Assembly (NCBI GenBank): GCA_027943335.1
Contig: BSBK01005139.1
Span: forward strand, 496,001-560,000
DNA from: Chamaecyparis obtusa
Lineage: Eukaryota > Streptophyta > Pinopsida > Cupressales > Cupressaceae
Direction: 5' to 3'
DNA: 64,000 nucleotides
The translations under genes and the position numbers were made by a program. Below the pieces are notes generated by a model. That model was not told the origin of the DNA. It did not search any database and saw only the letters and a list, made by a program, of their open reading frames with translations. The stretch's first letter is position 1; the number at the start of each line of letters is the position of its first letter. This document shows positions 23,249-35,195 of this stretch, piece after piece.

Positions 23249-26200
23249 TGTCATGCCCCACCCGAGAATCCTTGGAAACAAGGATCAAAACAAGCATTAA
23301 TTTTTATTTTATTTTTTTTGAACTAATAACATTACAACAATGAAACCAACTACAATAATAATCATTAAGTAATATAAGAAGTGCAAGAAACATGACACAA
23401 CTAAATATCTACATATGCAAGTGGAAGTCTTACAACATCACCAAAGATTCCCAAGCACGCTACTAAGGTTCATGGGACGGTTACATGCATCCACTAGTTC
23501 GCTATTGTTTAAGTGATTAACATACAAGAGTTTATCTAGTTACTATGATATACATTTCCATAATGATGTTCTTTTTGAGCCCAAGGGACAATTCCTACTA
23601 TGGTTAATCATACAAGTTTATTTACCAATTAATCACATAGATAAACATAAATACACATATAATTACTACTAGGATGATCGAAAAATTGATCTTTTTTAAA
23701 TTTGGGAGGGTGCGTTTCCTAAAAAAAAGTATCTAAAAAGTTAACTTGCATCTTCTGGTCAAGGGCGTAAGTGCCCACTCTTTGATAAATGATAAAATTA
23801 TTTATTTTATCGTATGATAAAAGCTTTTACCAGAAATGATGAAACTCTAAATGACATACAATAAAGTTCCTAAATCGTACAAAGAAATATTTTACCATAT
23901 GGTGAAATACTAGTTTGTATGATAGAATACTCTATCATATGATAATCTTATTGACTTTCTTAAAAGAAAAAGCTAGTAAAATAAGAAGGAAGAATAACCC
24001 CCACCACATGGAGTACCATAAATAGGCACATCAAGGAGGAAAGCACTCGATTGCACCAGAAATATAATCACAAGATTATATTGATATTCATTTTAGAGCA
24101 CCAATTGAAGTGTTCCTATGATAACCTTAACTATGCAAATACCAAAAGAGGAGATATAACAAGCATGTTCAATACCAACAGTGAAACACAAAAAATACTA
24201 CTAAGCATCTTATTATTACTTATATTTGCATTTCCTTCATACTGAGGATCCATTATACAAGCATATTACATTACATAGGACATGATTCCTTAATAACATA
24301 CATGAGAATGACATAACATGAACCAAATATTATAAGAGATGAGTAAGGGGGAGAGGAAGAAGATGAAGCCCATGCTAAATTTGAAGTCACTACTGATGAA
24401 GAACTCTAGTCCCCAATGGTGATTAGCAACGCCACCCGACCATGTGGAACCCTTAGGCCCACCCCACCGTGCTAGGAGATGAACACATGACGCAAACACA
24501 ACAACAATGAAACACTAGGGAGTAGACTTACACACATGCCAAACATAGAGAACTCACTTCAGCACATGAATAAGAAAGATCAATTATCTAATCTTTACAA
24601 ATTAATGCATATAGGGTTCTACTCCATCTATAATGAGGTTAGGTGATAGCGTAAAATAAATGAGAAAGTGTCATCATATAACACAAGTAGCTCACATAGA
24701 ATGAATAATCCTCGCATATAAATAATGAGTCCAAAATCAATACCTTGCCTCTCATAGGCAGTTTCATCTCCACATCTCAATGCAAGCTCAACAAGTTCTA
24801 AGGCACTAGAAGAACATACATGGAAAACACACATCAACCACTTTCACAATATGCAATATGAATTCTAGAATTACCAACTTATACGAGATGGAGTAATTTA
24901 ATAATCAATTACATAGACATCATTTAAAAATGGACGATATTAGCTCAATATAAAAGACCCAAAGCAAGAACAATAACAAATACAAAATTATATTAACACA
25001 AAAAAGAAGCACTTGAGACAAGCAGATTACATAACACATGCTCAATTGGACACAACATCAAGGGCACAGATCCCAAGGTGATCTGATAAATAAATATAAG
25101 ATATAAACATCCATACATGTTCCATGACATATCTATCATCCAAAAATTGAGCAAAGAGCTCCAAAACACAAAAATACCATTTTTTAGCAAAATTCGATGA
25201 GGGTTCTAAAATCAACATTTTAACTTGAAAGACCTCTTTCAGGCCAAAATATAAAAATATTCAAAATGTTCTAAGACAATTTCATTTTTTTCTTCTTATT
25301 CCTTGTAGCAAAGACAACCTATATCAAAATCTAGTTCATGCCCAACATGATGAATGACAGGTTTTGGATAGCACATAAAACGGTGCGATGAATAAAAAGT
25401 TCAAAAATCAAATTTGAATTTAGGCTACAAAATTAAAACTCATTGGTCTAAATCTACCCAACAACACACTTCAAATAAAATTTCAATTCCGGTTTCACAA
25501 TGAAATTTTGTTATTCACATAAATTATCACATTTGCATTTTTATATCACTATTCACATGCAATCTTCAAATGACCATAACTATATGAGAATGGACTCAAA
25601 TTGAGTCAAGTAACAAATTCTATTATATAATTCTATCATTCTACAAAATAATATGAATTCAAAACACCCAAATTCCACTTTTTACATTTCTTCTATTTTT
25701 CAAGCAAAACCATAAACTTTCATAAACTCCATTAAAATAGCTTCAATTTTTATTTTTTTAAAATTCAAATTCTAAATATACCCTTTGGTTCTAAAAGTGC
25801 CCAACACCCCTCTTTTAACATAAAATTTACTTTTTCACTATTTCTAAAAATTTGGGCAACAAAACACTACCTAAAGCACATTTTTTACATTTTTTTACAA
25901 AACAAATGATACAATACATAAAATTAAAAGGTGTAATAATATAAAACATTCTAAATTTTATTACTAAATAAACAAAACTGATTTGGATTGAAAAAGAGAT
26001 AAATCAACAAAACTCTACCTCAATCTTGAGTAAAACTTTAAAATTGAAGAACTCTTCACATACCCAATCATAGCTTTCATCTTTTGGACAGCAAAAAAAA
26101 ATTGAAGAGACTAATTCATTGAGCTCCTACCCACAAAATATTTCTAATCGATTTCTTCTAACAAAAAAATCAAATTTCTTCATGTAAAAGGGTTTGAGAG

Positions 26201-27472
26201 CTAAAAACAATTTTCCAAAAATTTTTAAAAAAATTCTTTTTTTTCTCTTTCTTTCTTTCTTTTAAAAAAAAAGCTCTTCACTTCACTTTTTTTTGAAATA
26301 TTTAAAATAACTAATAATTAAAATACATTCTTTATTCTCAAATACCTAATTTATCATGATAATGCAATACCTATCAAAATAAGCACATATATGTTATATT
26401 TATCTCTTTTAAAATATCAAATAATCTATTTCAAATATTTAATAAACATTTACACTGTAAAACTCAATATAACACTAGCTCATAGATTTAAAAAACATTC
26501 ACTTTCTTCTAATCTCTAATTATTCCCAAGTGCCCCAAATATTATTCAATCATTATTTCATCATCCAAAGTCATATAATAATCTATTTAAACTCATTCAA
26601 TCAAAATTAACTATTAAATAAAATGATTAATCCAACAAAATTTATAATTTGCAATAAAACTTCTACAAAATGCATCTAAACACAAAGACACTTATCACGG
26701 GGTATCCACATAGGTTTAGGGTTATTGGCTTTTACCATATAGTAGTAGCCAAATATAATAAGGTTATTTCAAAGACAAATTGTGTTCAATTTAATACGAC
26801 GAGGATAGGCTTAAGGAAGTTTGTCAATGTGTCATCTCTGAATAACCACCATTGGGAAAATAGACACACTCAAATCCTATAGCTCAGGTGGAATGTGTCT
26901 GGTACCTATTCAAGTTAGCACATATAATATATAGCCGAAGCACATAAACACAGACAGTCGCAGTGAAGGATAACGGGACACTGTGTAGATCTCGCAAGCA
27001 AGTGACTACGCCTCCATCTCACTTCGTAGCAGCATCAATGGGCAAAATGCATAGCAAGATGCGATACATCATACACAACATATAATCATACAATATTGCA
27101 TTGACTTGAAGCATTTAAATAAATTATTTCTACCAATATGAGCATATATCCATTTAAATCTTCTTAAAATTTCCAGTGGCATATAAGACACAATGTCTAA
27201 GAATTAGTGACAATCATATTCCTAACCTACTAATCCAATCTTTTGAATGTAAACAACTAATATATTTAATCAATAAAGCACCATCATGAATATATTATTC
27301 AAAAAGGTAAATAACAACATGATACACCATCATAGTATTTCATTTATTGTAACATGTTATTTGTTAGATGAAATAGTATTTAACATCAAGTATACTCACC
27401 TCATTGTACTTGCAATCTAAAGTTTGAGGCTATATTACATCATTGCAATGACAGGGTTGGAGAGGCACTACA
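23249..27472 (-). mobile_element. Insertion D: 4.2-kb probable solo LTR or LARD
   Basis: Starts TGTCATGCCCCACCCGAG and ends GGAGAGGCACTACA, with perfect target duplication AGTAC on both sides (23244-23248 and 27473-27477). Read on the minus strand it runs from TGTAGTGCCTCTCC to GGGTGGGGCATGACA, the TG...CA layout of an LTR; the GGGGCATGACA end is common among plant gypsy LTRs, which is why minus is preferred. No internal repeat of the ends, no PBS and no gag or pol motif were seen, so a very long solo LTR is the simplest reading. The sequence is AT-rich; small frames at 24051, 24290, 24628, 24993 and 26670 show no domain. Confidence 0.7.
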
Positions 27473-27477
27473 AGTAC

Positions 27478-28612
27478 AGACCTTTATAGGAAATAAAGGA
27501 AATCTCAAAGTTTTGCAAAGTTGTGTGATGTTTTACATTCTTGGAAATTGATAATCTAATTGAGATTGGTGTATAGATGCTTTAGGAGTCTTTCCTTACC
27601 AATTTCAAGACACTTTGGATGGATTTTGCATTACTTTGAATTCATTTTATTCTCTGTTATAGCACTGTTATTGTTTATTGGCTTAGAACTCACTGTTTTG
27701 ATAGGAGGTTTACAAAGATGAATATCATTCCATGAAAGTCAACACCTAACCTTCATGGAATGATTATATCTAACATGTGCAAGTATGAATCTAACTAATG
27801 AAGTGCAAATAGTATGAAAAGGGGGGTGATCGTCGTTGAGTTGTTGTAAGAAACACAAGGAAATTGCTTGGTAAGGTATTGCAGTAGTCATTTGTCTCAT
27901 GCAAGGGGTATGTTTGATGATTTGGATCATCTTATAATGTTTTTTTAAAGGTGAATCAAGTTCCAATTGATCACGGAAGTGATTGGAGAACACAGATTCA
28001 AGAAGCCCTAGATTTGAGGGTTTTGGGTGAGTAATTTGGGGCTTTGGGTGTTGCAAGGGGATGAGTCTAATTTCTTTGATATTTATTCATTTTAAGTCAT
28101 AATAAGATACTTTTGAGAGTATTGGGTCTTGAGAGTAAAGTAGACATATAGTTTCTTTGTTAATTGGGCTTATTTTGTGCACTTTTATGGTCAGAGTGTG
28201 TAGACAACAATACATGGTCCAAAGGAGTCTATGAAATGCTTTTGATATGTTGTAGTATGGGAAAAATGGTATCTAAAACAATGATCTATTTGATCAACCT
28301 TTTGTAAGTTTTCAAAGTTATGAATCATTTATTGTCACTGCAGGGCTACTAGAAGAGGCTTTAGGCTTGTGATAGTATTTGGAGAAGTTTGAAGAGTTGG
28401 GTGTGTTGGGTAGTGCTTGAAATCCAAAAACCACTTGAATCCATCCAAATGCAATATAAAGACACCAAATATACCACCATTGATTAATGGGAGGAGTCTT
28501 GGTCAGTTTGAGATCCTTTGAAGAACTTGAGGGCTTGGGAATAGTGCCTAAACCTCTCAAATTTATAAACTTACCTTAGTTGATGTCATCCACCACCCTT
28601 ACCTCTGCATCA
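27478..28612 (+). repeat. Element C 3' LTR, part 2
   Basis: Continues the LTR from AGACCTTTATAGG and ends CTCTGCATCA. Matches 19409-20548. The minus frames at 27739-28056 and 28318-28560 are LTR shadows. Confidence 0.88.
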
Positions 28613-28617
28613 TAGAT

Positions 28618-28711
28618 CCTATAGGTCAGTAGGTGTCAAGAAGGAGCACCTCAAGGTGACTTGAGAGACCTAGGCATGAGCTTGTGATTGGCTCATCCAA
28701 CCTCCCTATCA
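28618..28711 (+). repeat. Element B 5' LTR, part 2
   Basis: The last 94 bp of the LTR, from CCTATAGGTCAGTAGG to CTCCCTATCA, equal to 34963-35056. The next bases, TTGGCAATAGAGCCCC (28714 onward), occupy the primer-binding position but do not match the iMet type used by A, C and E. Confidence 0.88.
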
Positions 28712-28735
28712 GATTGGCAATAGAGCCCCAAAAAA

Positions 28736-29883
28736 ATTTGGGAAAGTAAGTGCATGTCAAAGTGTGAATCTAGTGGATCTTCTAGGATGGTTACCAATGC
28801 AAAATTGGTGAAGAAGGTAGAAGACCATGAGGAAGAAAATAGACAGTTGAGGTAAATATTAGACCAACTAGCCAAGAAGTTGGAAGCAGTAGAAGATAGA
28901 ACATAAGAGGTAAATGAGACTAGGATAGATGAGAAGGAAGGGAAGGATAAGTCATTGGAGGATGAAGTACCTAAACTTGATCCAATGGTGGAGCAAGAAC
29001 CTCTCCTAAAATCTATGAATTCCCTAAGTGGAAACTCATTAGAAGGTGTACCACTTTTTAGTGGCAAAATGGAGCCTGACTCGGTCATTGATTGGATTGA
29101 GGGCATGGAGAATCACTTTGAATGTGATGGAATTAGTGAAGCTAAGAAGGTAAGAGTAGCTAAGTCAAGAGTTAGAGGCTTTGCTCTTACATGGTGGAAG
29201 TTTGTCCAAATAGAGAGGGAAAAAGAAGGGAAAAACTCCATAGCCACATGGAGAGGAATGGTGGCCAAGGTTAGAGAAGCCTATATACTAGAGGACTATG
29301 AAATATAGCTTCACAAAAGGAGATAAAGTCTTAGACAAAAGGATACTAATGTCAACACCTACAATGAGGTGTTCCAACTTCCAAAATTTATGCCTAAGAT
29401 CTAAGGTGGTGGAAGAAGAAAGCATCAAAGTTTCCAAATATCTCAATGGCTTGAAATGGTCCATACAAGAGGAGATGAGTCTCCTAAGTCATATAATATT
29501 GCATCAGTGCTATCAATTGGCACTAAAGATAGAGGAAAAGAGTGAGAGGAAGAAAGACTCAAGCTCAAGAAATAGAGGTAGAGGAAGAGATCAAAGGGGT
29601 CACAGAGGTGGTAACCAAGGAAGAGGGACTAATCAGAGAAACCAAGGAGATTCTAAACTTGTTGAGCAAAGTGATGAGACAAGCTCTAGATGAAACTATG
29701 GTAGAGGTAGAGGCACTCATGGAGGTTCTAGTAGAGGAAGAGGTGTAGGAAGAAGTAGTTCTTACTTTTCTAGCATGAAGTGCTATAACTGTGGACATAT
29801 GGGACATCCAACATATAGGTGTCCAGAGAAGGTATCTTCTTCCAATTCAAAAAAGAGAGTGGCATATGTACAAGAAGACACAT
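28736..29883 (+). pseudogene. Element B gag
   Basis: A heptad-like N-terminal stretch (KLVKKVEDHEEENRQL) leads into the frame 28955-29308 with VPLFSGKMEPDSVIDWIEGM, RVRGFALTWWKFVQ and TWRGMVAKVREAYI, the Retrotrans_gag capsid. A stop and frameshift near 29308 interrupt it. An Arg/Gly-rich stretch near 29570-29640 (NRGRGRDQRGHRGGNQ) precedes the zinc knuckle CYNCGHMGHPTYRC at 29781-29822, a complete CX2CX4HX4C motif for RNA packaging. Confidence 0.9.
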
Positions 29884-29924
29884 GAAGTGTCAAATCACTG
29901 AAGGTTGGTCACATAGAGCCAGAG

Positions 29925-30293
29925 ATGGGAGAGAACCTCATGTTTAGAAGGGTCTTAATAAGGCAACCGGTAAACGAAGAGCCAAAGTACAGGAGAGCTC
30001 TCTTTAGAATAAGATTTAAGATCATGGGTAAGGTGTGCAAAGTGATTGTGGATTCTGGATCCATAGACAATATCATTACAGAGGAAGCAACCAAGAAGCT
30101 CAATTTGACTAAGGTACCCCATAGAAACCCCTACAAGGTGACATGGTTAAACAAAGGACAAAGTGTCCTAGTGAATGAACAGACATGGGTTGAATTCTCC
30201 ATTAGAGGATACAAAGACAAATTTCTATGTGATGTGTTACCCATGGATGCCTACCATATTTTATTGGGCAAACCATGGCAATATGACAAGTAA
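29925..30293 (+). pseudogene. Element B aspartic protease
   Basis: Contains GKVCKVIVDSGSIDNIIT (active-site DSG intact), NPYKVTWLNKGQ, VEFSIRGYKDKFLCDVLP and YHILLGKPWQYD, the complete gypsy protease pattern of this lineage. It ends at a TAA, but the same phase continues through a second stop into RT, so the stop is probably a point mutation inside a single pol frame. The phase of the gag zinc knuckle is the same. Confidence 0.9.
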
Positions 30294-30365
30294 GCCATGT
30301 ATAATGGAAGAGGAAAAACAATTACATTTAATAAAGATGGGAAAATATTCAAAATCTAGTCCTTA

Positions 30366-31181
30366 ATGGATGATGATGAAGTGCATACAAAAACCCCTAG
30401 TGTGTTTCTTAGTAGTGTAAAGGAACTACTGCATACACTTCAAGAAGAAGACAATGAGGGGTATGCTATAGTTGTGAAACCAATTGAAGTGGAGAAGCCT
30501 ATCCAAGAACCTATATCAGTGGAGATCCAAGATTATCTTGGGAAATATAAGGACATAGTCAATGATGGCACACCAGAAACCCTACCTCCTAAGAGGTCTA
30601 TAAGTCATCAAATAGACTTTATACCAAGGGCCTCATTACCAAATAAATCAGCCTACAAGCTCACACTAGAGCAAAACCAAGAAGTGGCAAGACAAGTGCA
30701 AGAGCTACTTGTTCAAGGGCTAATAAAGAAGAGCATCAGTCCATGTGTAGTGCCAGTGGTCTTAGCATCCAAGAAAGGTGGTAAGTGGAGACTTTGCACT
30801 GATTCAAGGGAAATAAATAGGATTACTGTTAGATATAGATTCCTTATACCTAGGATAGAGGATCTAAAGGATTTCCTTGGAGGAGCTCAATACTTCACTA
30901 AGTTGGATCTCAAAAGTGGATACCATCAAATTAGGATAAAGGATGGGGATGAGTGGAAAACAACCTTCAAGACCACTGAAGGGTTGTATGAGTGGCTTTT
31001 GATGCCATTTTGGCTTACTAATGCCCCTAACACACTCATGAGGTTGATGAATGAAATGTTGAAGGTATATACAGGAAAATTTGTGGTAGTGTATCTTGAT
31101 GATATACTCATCTTCAGCAAGACAAAAGAGGAACACCTAAAACATTTGGAGACTATGCTCAAAAGACTCCATGAAGAATAG
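30366..31181 (+). pseudogene. Element B reverse transcriptase
   Basis: The 271-codon open stretch has all gypsy RT blocks: LPNKSAYKLT, WRLCTDSREINRITVRYRF, YFTKLDLKSGYHQIRIKD (catalytic Asp), WLLMPFWLTNAPNTLMRLMN (usually MPFGL; Gly is Trp here) and VVYLDDILIFSKTKE (YLDD catalytic pair intact). A TAG at 31179 ends the frame; the phase continues open beyond it. Confidence 0.92.
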
Positions 31182-31890
31182 TTATCTATTAACTTGGAAA
31201 AATGTGAGTTCCTCAAGCAAGAACTTGTCTACTTGGGATTTTTAGTGTCTCGGGGTACATTGAAGATAGATCCAAGTAAGGTGGAATCCATCCTAAACTG
31301 GCCTACAGCAACCAAAGGGAAAAAAGTTAGGAGTTTCCATGGCTTAGCCCAATTTTATGGGAAATTCATAAGGAATTTTAGTGGCATTTGTGCACTATGG
31401 CTAGACACCATTAAAGGTGGGTTGAAGACCAAGTTCAAGTGGACTCAATAAGCAAGCCAAACATTTGAGAGGTTGAAACAATAAGTAGCCACCTAGCCTA
31501 TTCTCCTACTACCAAGCTTTGATATTTTTTTCAATTTGGAGTGTGATGCAAGTGGGATAGTAGTTGGAGGAGTATTAAGTCAAGAAGGTAGGCCCATAGA
31601 ATTCTTTAGTGAGAATCTCAATGAGGCTAAAAAGAAATATTCAGCCTATGACTTGGAATTGTATTCCTTAGTGAAGTCACTTAGGAAATGGAGGCACTAC
31701 CTCCTTCCTAAAGAGTTTGTGGTGTTCACTGACAATCAGGCCTTAAGCTACATCAATACACAAGACAAGCTAAGCAATAGACACCTAAAATGGATGGAAT
31801 ATCTGTAGGCCTTCACATTTACCAGCAAGCACAAGAAGGGACAAATGAACAATGTGGTAGATGCATTGAGTAGGAGGTTTTTGACAGTCA
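31182..31890 (+). pseudogene. Element B RT connection and RNase H
   Basis: Same phase as RT, interrupted by in-frame stops. 31194-31451 has CEFLKQELVYLGFLVS and KVRSFHGLAQFYGKFIRNF (thumb/connection). 31536-31808 has LECDASGIVVGGVLSQEG (first Asp), YDLELYSLVKSLRKWRHYL (Glu) and VVFTDNQALSYI (second Asp). After a TAG come KHKKGQMNNVVDALSRR (final His/Asp region). All RNase H catalytic residues are visible. Confidence 0.9.
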
Positions 31891-33160
31891 AGGAGGTCCA
31901 ACTCCAAAGCATTGGTATAGAAAGCTTCAAGGACCTCTACAAGGATGATGAAGACTTCTCAGAGGCTTACAAAGTATGTTCTAATTTTTAGAATCACTTT
32001 CACATTCAATTTGCAGAATACACTTTGCAGAGTGGTTTATTGTTTAAGGGGAATCAGTTATGTTTCCCTAAGGGTTCAATGAGATAAAATCTCATTTAGG
32101 AGAATCATAATGGGACTCTTAGTGGCCATTTTGGCATCAACAAGACCATTGAATTAGTCCAAAGATTCTATTATTGGCCTAAATTTCCTAGGGATGTGAG
32201 AAGATATGTGAATAGTGTGTTATATGCATGAAAGCCAAAGGAGGAGAAAGAAATGAAGGCCTATACCATCATTTACCCATTCCTAATAGCCATGGGAGTG
32301 CATCAACATGGACTTCATAGTGGGGTTTCCTAAGACCAAGACATGGTTAGATAGCATCTATGTGGTGGTAGAAAGATTTACCAAAATGATTCACTTTATT
32401 CCTTGCAAAATAACTCATGATGCTAGCCACATAGATTATCTCTTCTTCAAGGAGTTTGTGAGGATCCATAGGCTTCCTCTTAGCATTGTGTCAGATATGG
32501 ATGCTAAGTTCATGGGCCATTTTTGGAAGACCCTGTGGAGTAGATTGGGTACAAACTTATCTTTTGGTTCAACTTACCATCCACAAACAGATGGTCAAAC
32601 TGAAGTTATCAATAGGGTGTTGGGTAACTTACTTAGGTGCTTAACCATGGAGTATGGGAAAACATGGGATCTAGTCCTCCCTCAAGAAGAGTACACCTAT
32701 AATGATAGTGTTAACTGGACAACTGGTAAGAGCCATTTTGAAATAGTGTACGGGATGCACCTAAGAGAAGTGAGTGAACTCAGAGATCTAGGGAGTATGG
32801 AATATAGGAGTGGCCATGCAGAAGACTTCTATCAAACTATGAAAGAAATCTAGGAGCAATTCAAGAAGACCCTAGCAAAATCAACCCAAAAACTAAAAGC
32901 CAAGGTGGATGAAAGGAGGAGAGATGTCCAATTTGAGGTAGGTGACTATGTTATGGTTCATTTGAACAAGTCTAGATTGCAAAAGGGAGTACCTACTAAG
33001 TTTCATATGAAGAGAGTAGGACCATGCAATATTCTGGCCAAGTATGGGGCCAATGCATATAAAGTGCACCTTCCTTTAGATCTAACCATCTTACTGGTAT
33101 TCAACATTGCAGACCTGGTCAAGTACAAAGGACCATTGCCAGAGATTAGTCAAAATAGTT
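31891..33160 (+). pseudogene. Element B integrase
   Basis: The HHCC zinc domain spans about 32105-32240: GHFGINKTIELVQRFYYWP, then CVICMKAK reached by a frameshift near 32216. A second shift near 32300 enters the frame 32308-32853 with MDFIVGFPKT (first catalytic Asp), IVSDMDAKFMGHFWKTL (second Asp) and YHPQTDGQTEVINRVL (catalytic Glu). After a stop, 32905-33162 encodes the C-terminal GPY-like region, VGDYVMVHLNKSRLQ and VGPCNILAKYGANAYKV. The full DDE set is present, so only frameshifts and stops disable it. Confidence 0.92.
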
Positions 33161-33400
33161 AAAAGATTCTTTCAGATGTCAGTACAGTAGCCATACCTCC
33201 TAAGACCAAACCTCAAGCAAAGAGGATCTTGGAGTCTAGGGTGAAGAAGTAGACTAGACACAGGGTCTACATGGAACACATGGTACAGTGGAAGGACAAC
33301 TCTAAATCTTAAGCTACTTGGGTGGAGGAGAGAAACTTCAAACAGCTAGGTATTGATCCTTCTTTAATATTCCCTACTGTACCTTAGCTTCTCTTTGTGC
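33161..33400 (+). pseudogene. Element B C-terminal chromodomain-like tail
   Basis: Broken frames read SRVKK.TRHRVYMEHMVQWKDNSK and then ATWVEERNF, matching the pattern of a chromodomain (..YLVKWK....ATWE...) as found at the pol end of chromoviruses. It is thought to guide integration to marked chromatin in that lineage. Two stops interrupt it. Confidence 0.75.
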
Positions 33401-33412
33401 AGAGGGGGAGAA
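33401..33412 (+). promoter_or_regulatory. Polypurine tract of element B
   Basis: AGAGGGGGAGAA, directly before the TG of the 3' LTR; primes plus-strand DNA synthesis. Confidence 0.9.
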
Positions 33413-35056
33413 TGGTACAGGAGCACCCACAGATTAATGGATTCAATCCTTTCTCATTTTGTTTTGTAAGCCCTAACTAGCGTGTGTGTTTGTTCCATAA
33501 GTTCGTGTTGACCACAATGTGTAATCTAATAGGGTTTGTAGGTCTAGATAAGTCCTAAGTCTTAGGCTATTGTAATCTTTGAGGCTTAAACTTGTTCAAA
33601 GTCTCTTGCTTGGTTATTTGAATTTAGATGATGTCATTATGATGTCATTGGGTCTAGGGTGCATTAGAGTTCATGTTAGGACCTAGTATGGAGTCTAGGT
33701 TAATCTAGGACCTAGCCAAAATCATTTGTTTTGAAAAATGTAAAAGTTGTAAAAATGTTGCAAAAAAAAGTTGCTTAGCAACTCTTGCAACTTTTCAAAG
33801 TTGCTTGGACAACTCTATCCAAACACCCTCAAATGACCTAGGAGTGCCCTAATGGAAATTTAAGATAAACCTCAGCCTATTTAAACCAAATTTGGACCAA
33901 ATCTCAAGGTTGGAGTTTCATATGTACAGATCTTTGATTTTGGAGAGTTGAACAGTGTATGAGCTTTTGTGTATCTTTGTGATCAGTTAGTTGCAAAAGA
34001 ATGTTTTGGATTGTAATATGAAATGAAATCAATGGAGATCTTAGATTAGTGTCTTTCCTTGCATTTTGTGTCATTAGTTTAGGATTTTTTATTTTGTTTC
34101 TTTGTTTTTCTTAAATACTTTGTGTTTTGTTTGTTCACTGGTTCAAACCAGGAGACTGTGAGAAATGGAGACCTAGCTCACTATCCCACCATTCAATCTG
34201 TATGGCCTATTGGGGATAGTGAGTAGAATTCATGTAAATATTATGTATAGAATCATGGGCCCTGGAAAGCATGGGAAGAAATTTCAATGTCTTTCCCTAG
34301 GTGAGCCTATGGTGAGCCCGACTAGGAAATACTAAGCTACAAGAGTAATAACTTGTAGGGGTGTGCATGAATCTACATATTGGGGATTGGAGGTCAAAGA
34401 AAAGGATCTTTCCATGATCTAGTGAAGAGGAGAGGGTCTAACCAATCCATTTGGTTTCCCAATACTTGCAGCCAAACCATGCAGTTAGAATAGTCCTAAA
34501 ACCCTCCCAAAACACTCATTTTTGGTCAGGGCATTGTACAGAAGGGTGGAACCCTAAAACCTCAAAAATCCTTAAGAGGTTGTATATTGAAGAAAGAATC
34601 CATAATTAAGTTGCAAGGTCCTTTGAGATGAATTGGGGAAAAATTCCTATTTTCCCAGAATAGGAGACCTAACAGGGGCTCTTCCTTGTAGGTCTATTTT
34701 GTGAAGGATCTATGAGATCGGTAAAGGAGATGCATAAAGAAGGACTTCCAAGACCCCTAAATAGACAAAGTAAAACTTATTTGAGCACCTCCTCACCTTT
34801 GTAAGAGTTCATGTTTACATTGGAGGTGGAAATCCCCTAGATGGCATTAAGGGACAGTGAATAGGAAAGTTAGTGGATCACCAAGAACTTAGCTAATCTT
34901 GGTAGTTGTGCATGATAGTTGGGTTGGTTAGTGGACCAGGGGATCAATCCACAAAAGGAGATCCTATAGGTTAGTAGGTGTTAAGAAGGAGCACCTCGAG
35001 GTCACTTGAGAGACCTAGGCATGAGCTTGTGATTGGCTCATCCAACCACCCTATCA
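33413..35056 (+). repeat. Element B 3' LTR
   Basis: 1644 bp, from TGGTACAGGAGCACCC to CACCCTATCA. Intact partner of the split 5' LTR. A TATA-like CCTATTTAAACC lies near 33876. Confidence 0.92.
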
Positions 35057-35061
35057 GTAAG

Positions 35062-35092
35062 ATTGCCAAGAACCCAAGATGCTCTTGCATCA
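35062..35092 (-). repeat. Element A 5' LTR, part 2
   Basis: The final 31 bp of A's LTR, ending GATGCTCTTGCATCA. Immediately followed by CATAT, the right copy of A's target duplication. Confidence 0.85.
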
Positions 35093-35195
35093 CATATCCA
35101 ATCATGTTTATAGAGAAGGTAATGATAAAGAAGATTGTTTAGCCAATCTCAGAGCTAATGGTATTTGGGAAGAAAAGATAGATATAGGTTAACAT
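35093..35195 (+). pseudogene. LINE RNase H domain, 3' portion
   Basis: Reads HVYREGNDKEDCLANLRANG, the last conserved block of plant RNase H (YREGN...AD.LA), continuing the frame broken at 9627. Ends at a TAG at about 35188. This continuity is the proof that the LINE spans the whole nest. Confidence 0.85.

Larger units (their letters stand above)
18912..28612 (+). mobile_element. LTR element C (gag-protease only) nested in B's LTR
   Basis: 5' LTR 18912-20548 (1637 bp); 3' LTR 22732-23248 plus 27478-28612 (about 1652 bp, split by D). Target duplication GAGAT (18907-18911) against TAGAT (28613-28617). The interior is only 2.2 kb and encodes gag and protease; no RT, RNase H or integrase motif is present, so C would depend on enzymes from another element. 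A PBS and a polypurine tract are recognisable. Confidence 0.88.
17390..35056 (+). mobile_element. Ty3/gypsy element B (chromovirus-like) nested in A
   Basis: Plus-strand element with a 5' LTR at 17390-18911 plus 28618-28711 (split by element C) and a 3' LTR at 33413-35056. The interior carries gag, protease, RT, RNase H, integrase and a chromodomain-like tail, followed by a polypurine tract. Target duplication is GCAAG (17385-17389) against GTAAG (35057-35061). Most pol lesions are single in-frame stops, so B is better preserved than A or the LINE, consistent with it being younger. Confidence 0.9.
9628..35092 (-). mobile_element. Ty3/gypsy element A (chromovirus-like), host of nested insertions
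   Basis: Minus-strand LTR retrotransposon. One LTR is 9628-10421; the other is 16630-17389 plus 35062-35092, split by element B. Lengths agree (794 and about 791 bp). Flanking pentamers CATAG (9623-9627) and CATAT (35093-35097) are the likely target duplication. On the minus strand the order is LTR, PBS, gag, protease, RT, RNase H, element E, pol tail with chromodomain-like segment, LTR. Most of the integrase is missing at the E insertion. All coding parts are broken. Confidence 0.85.

Noticed and set aside
24051..26882. Several 60-80-codon frames inside insertion D
   Set aside because: No motif, AT-rich composition, and no consistent strand or order.
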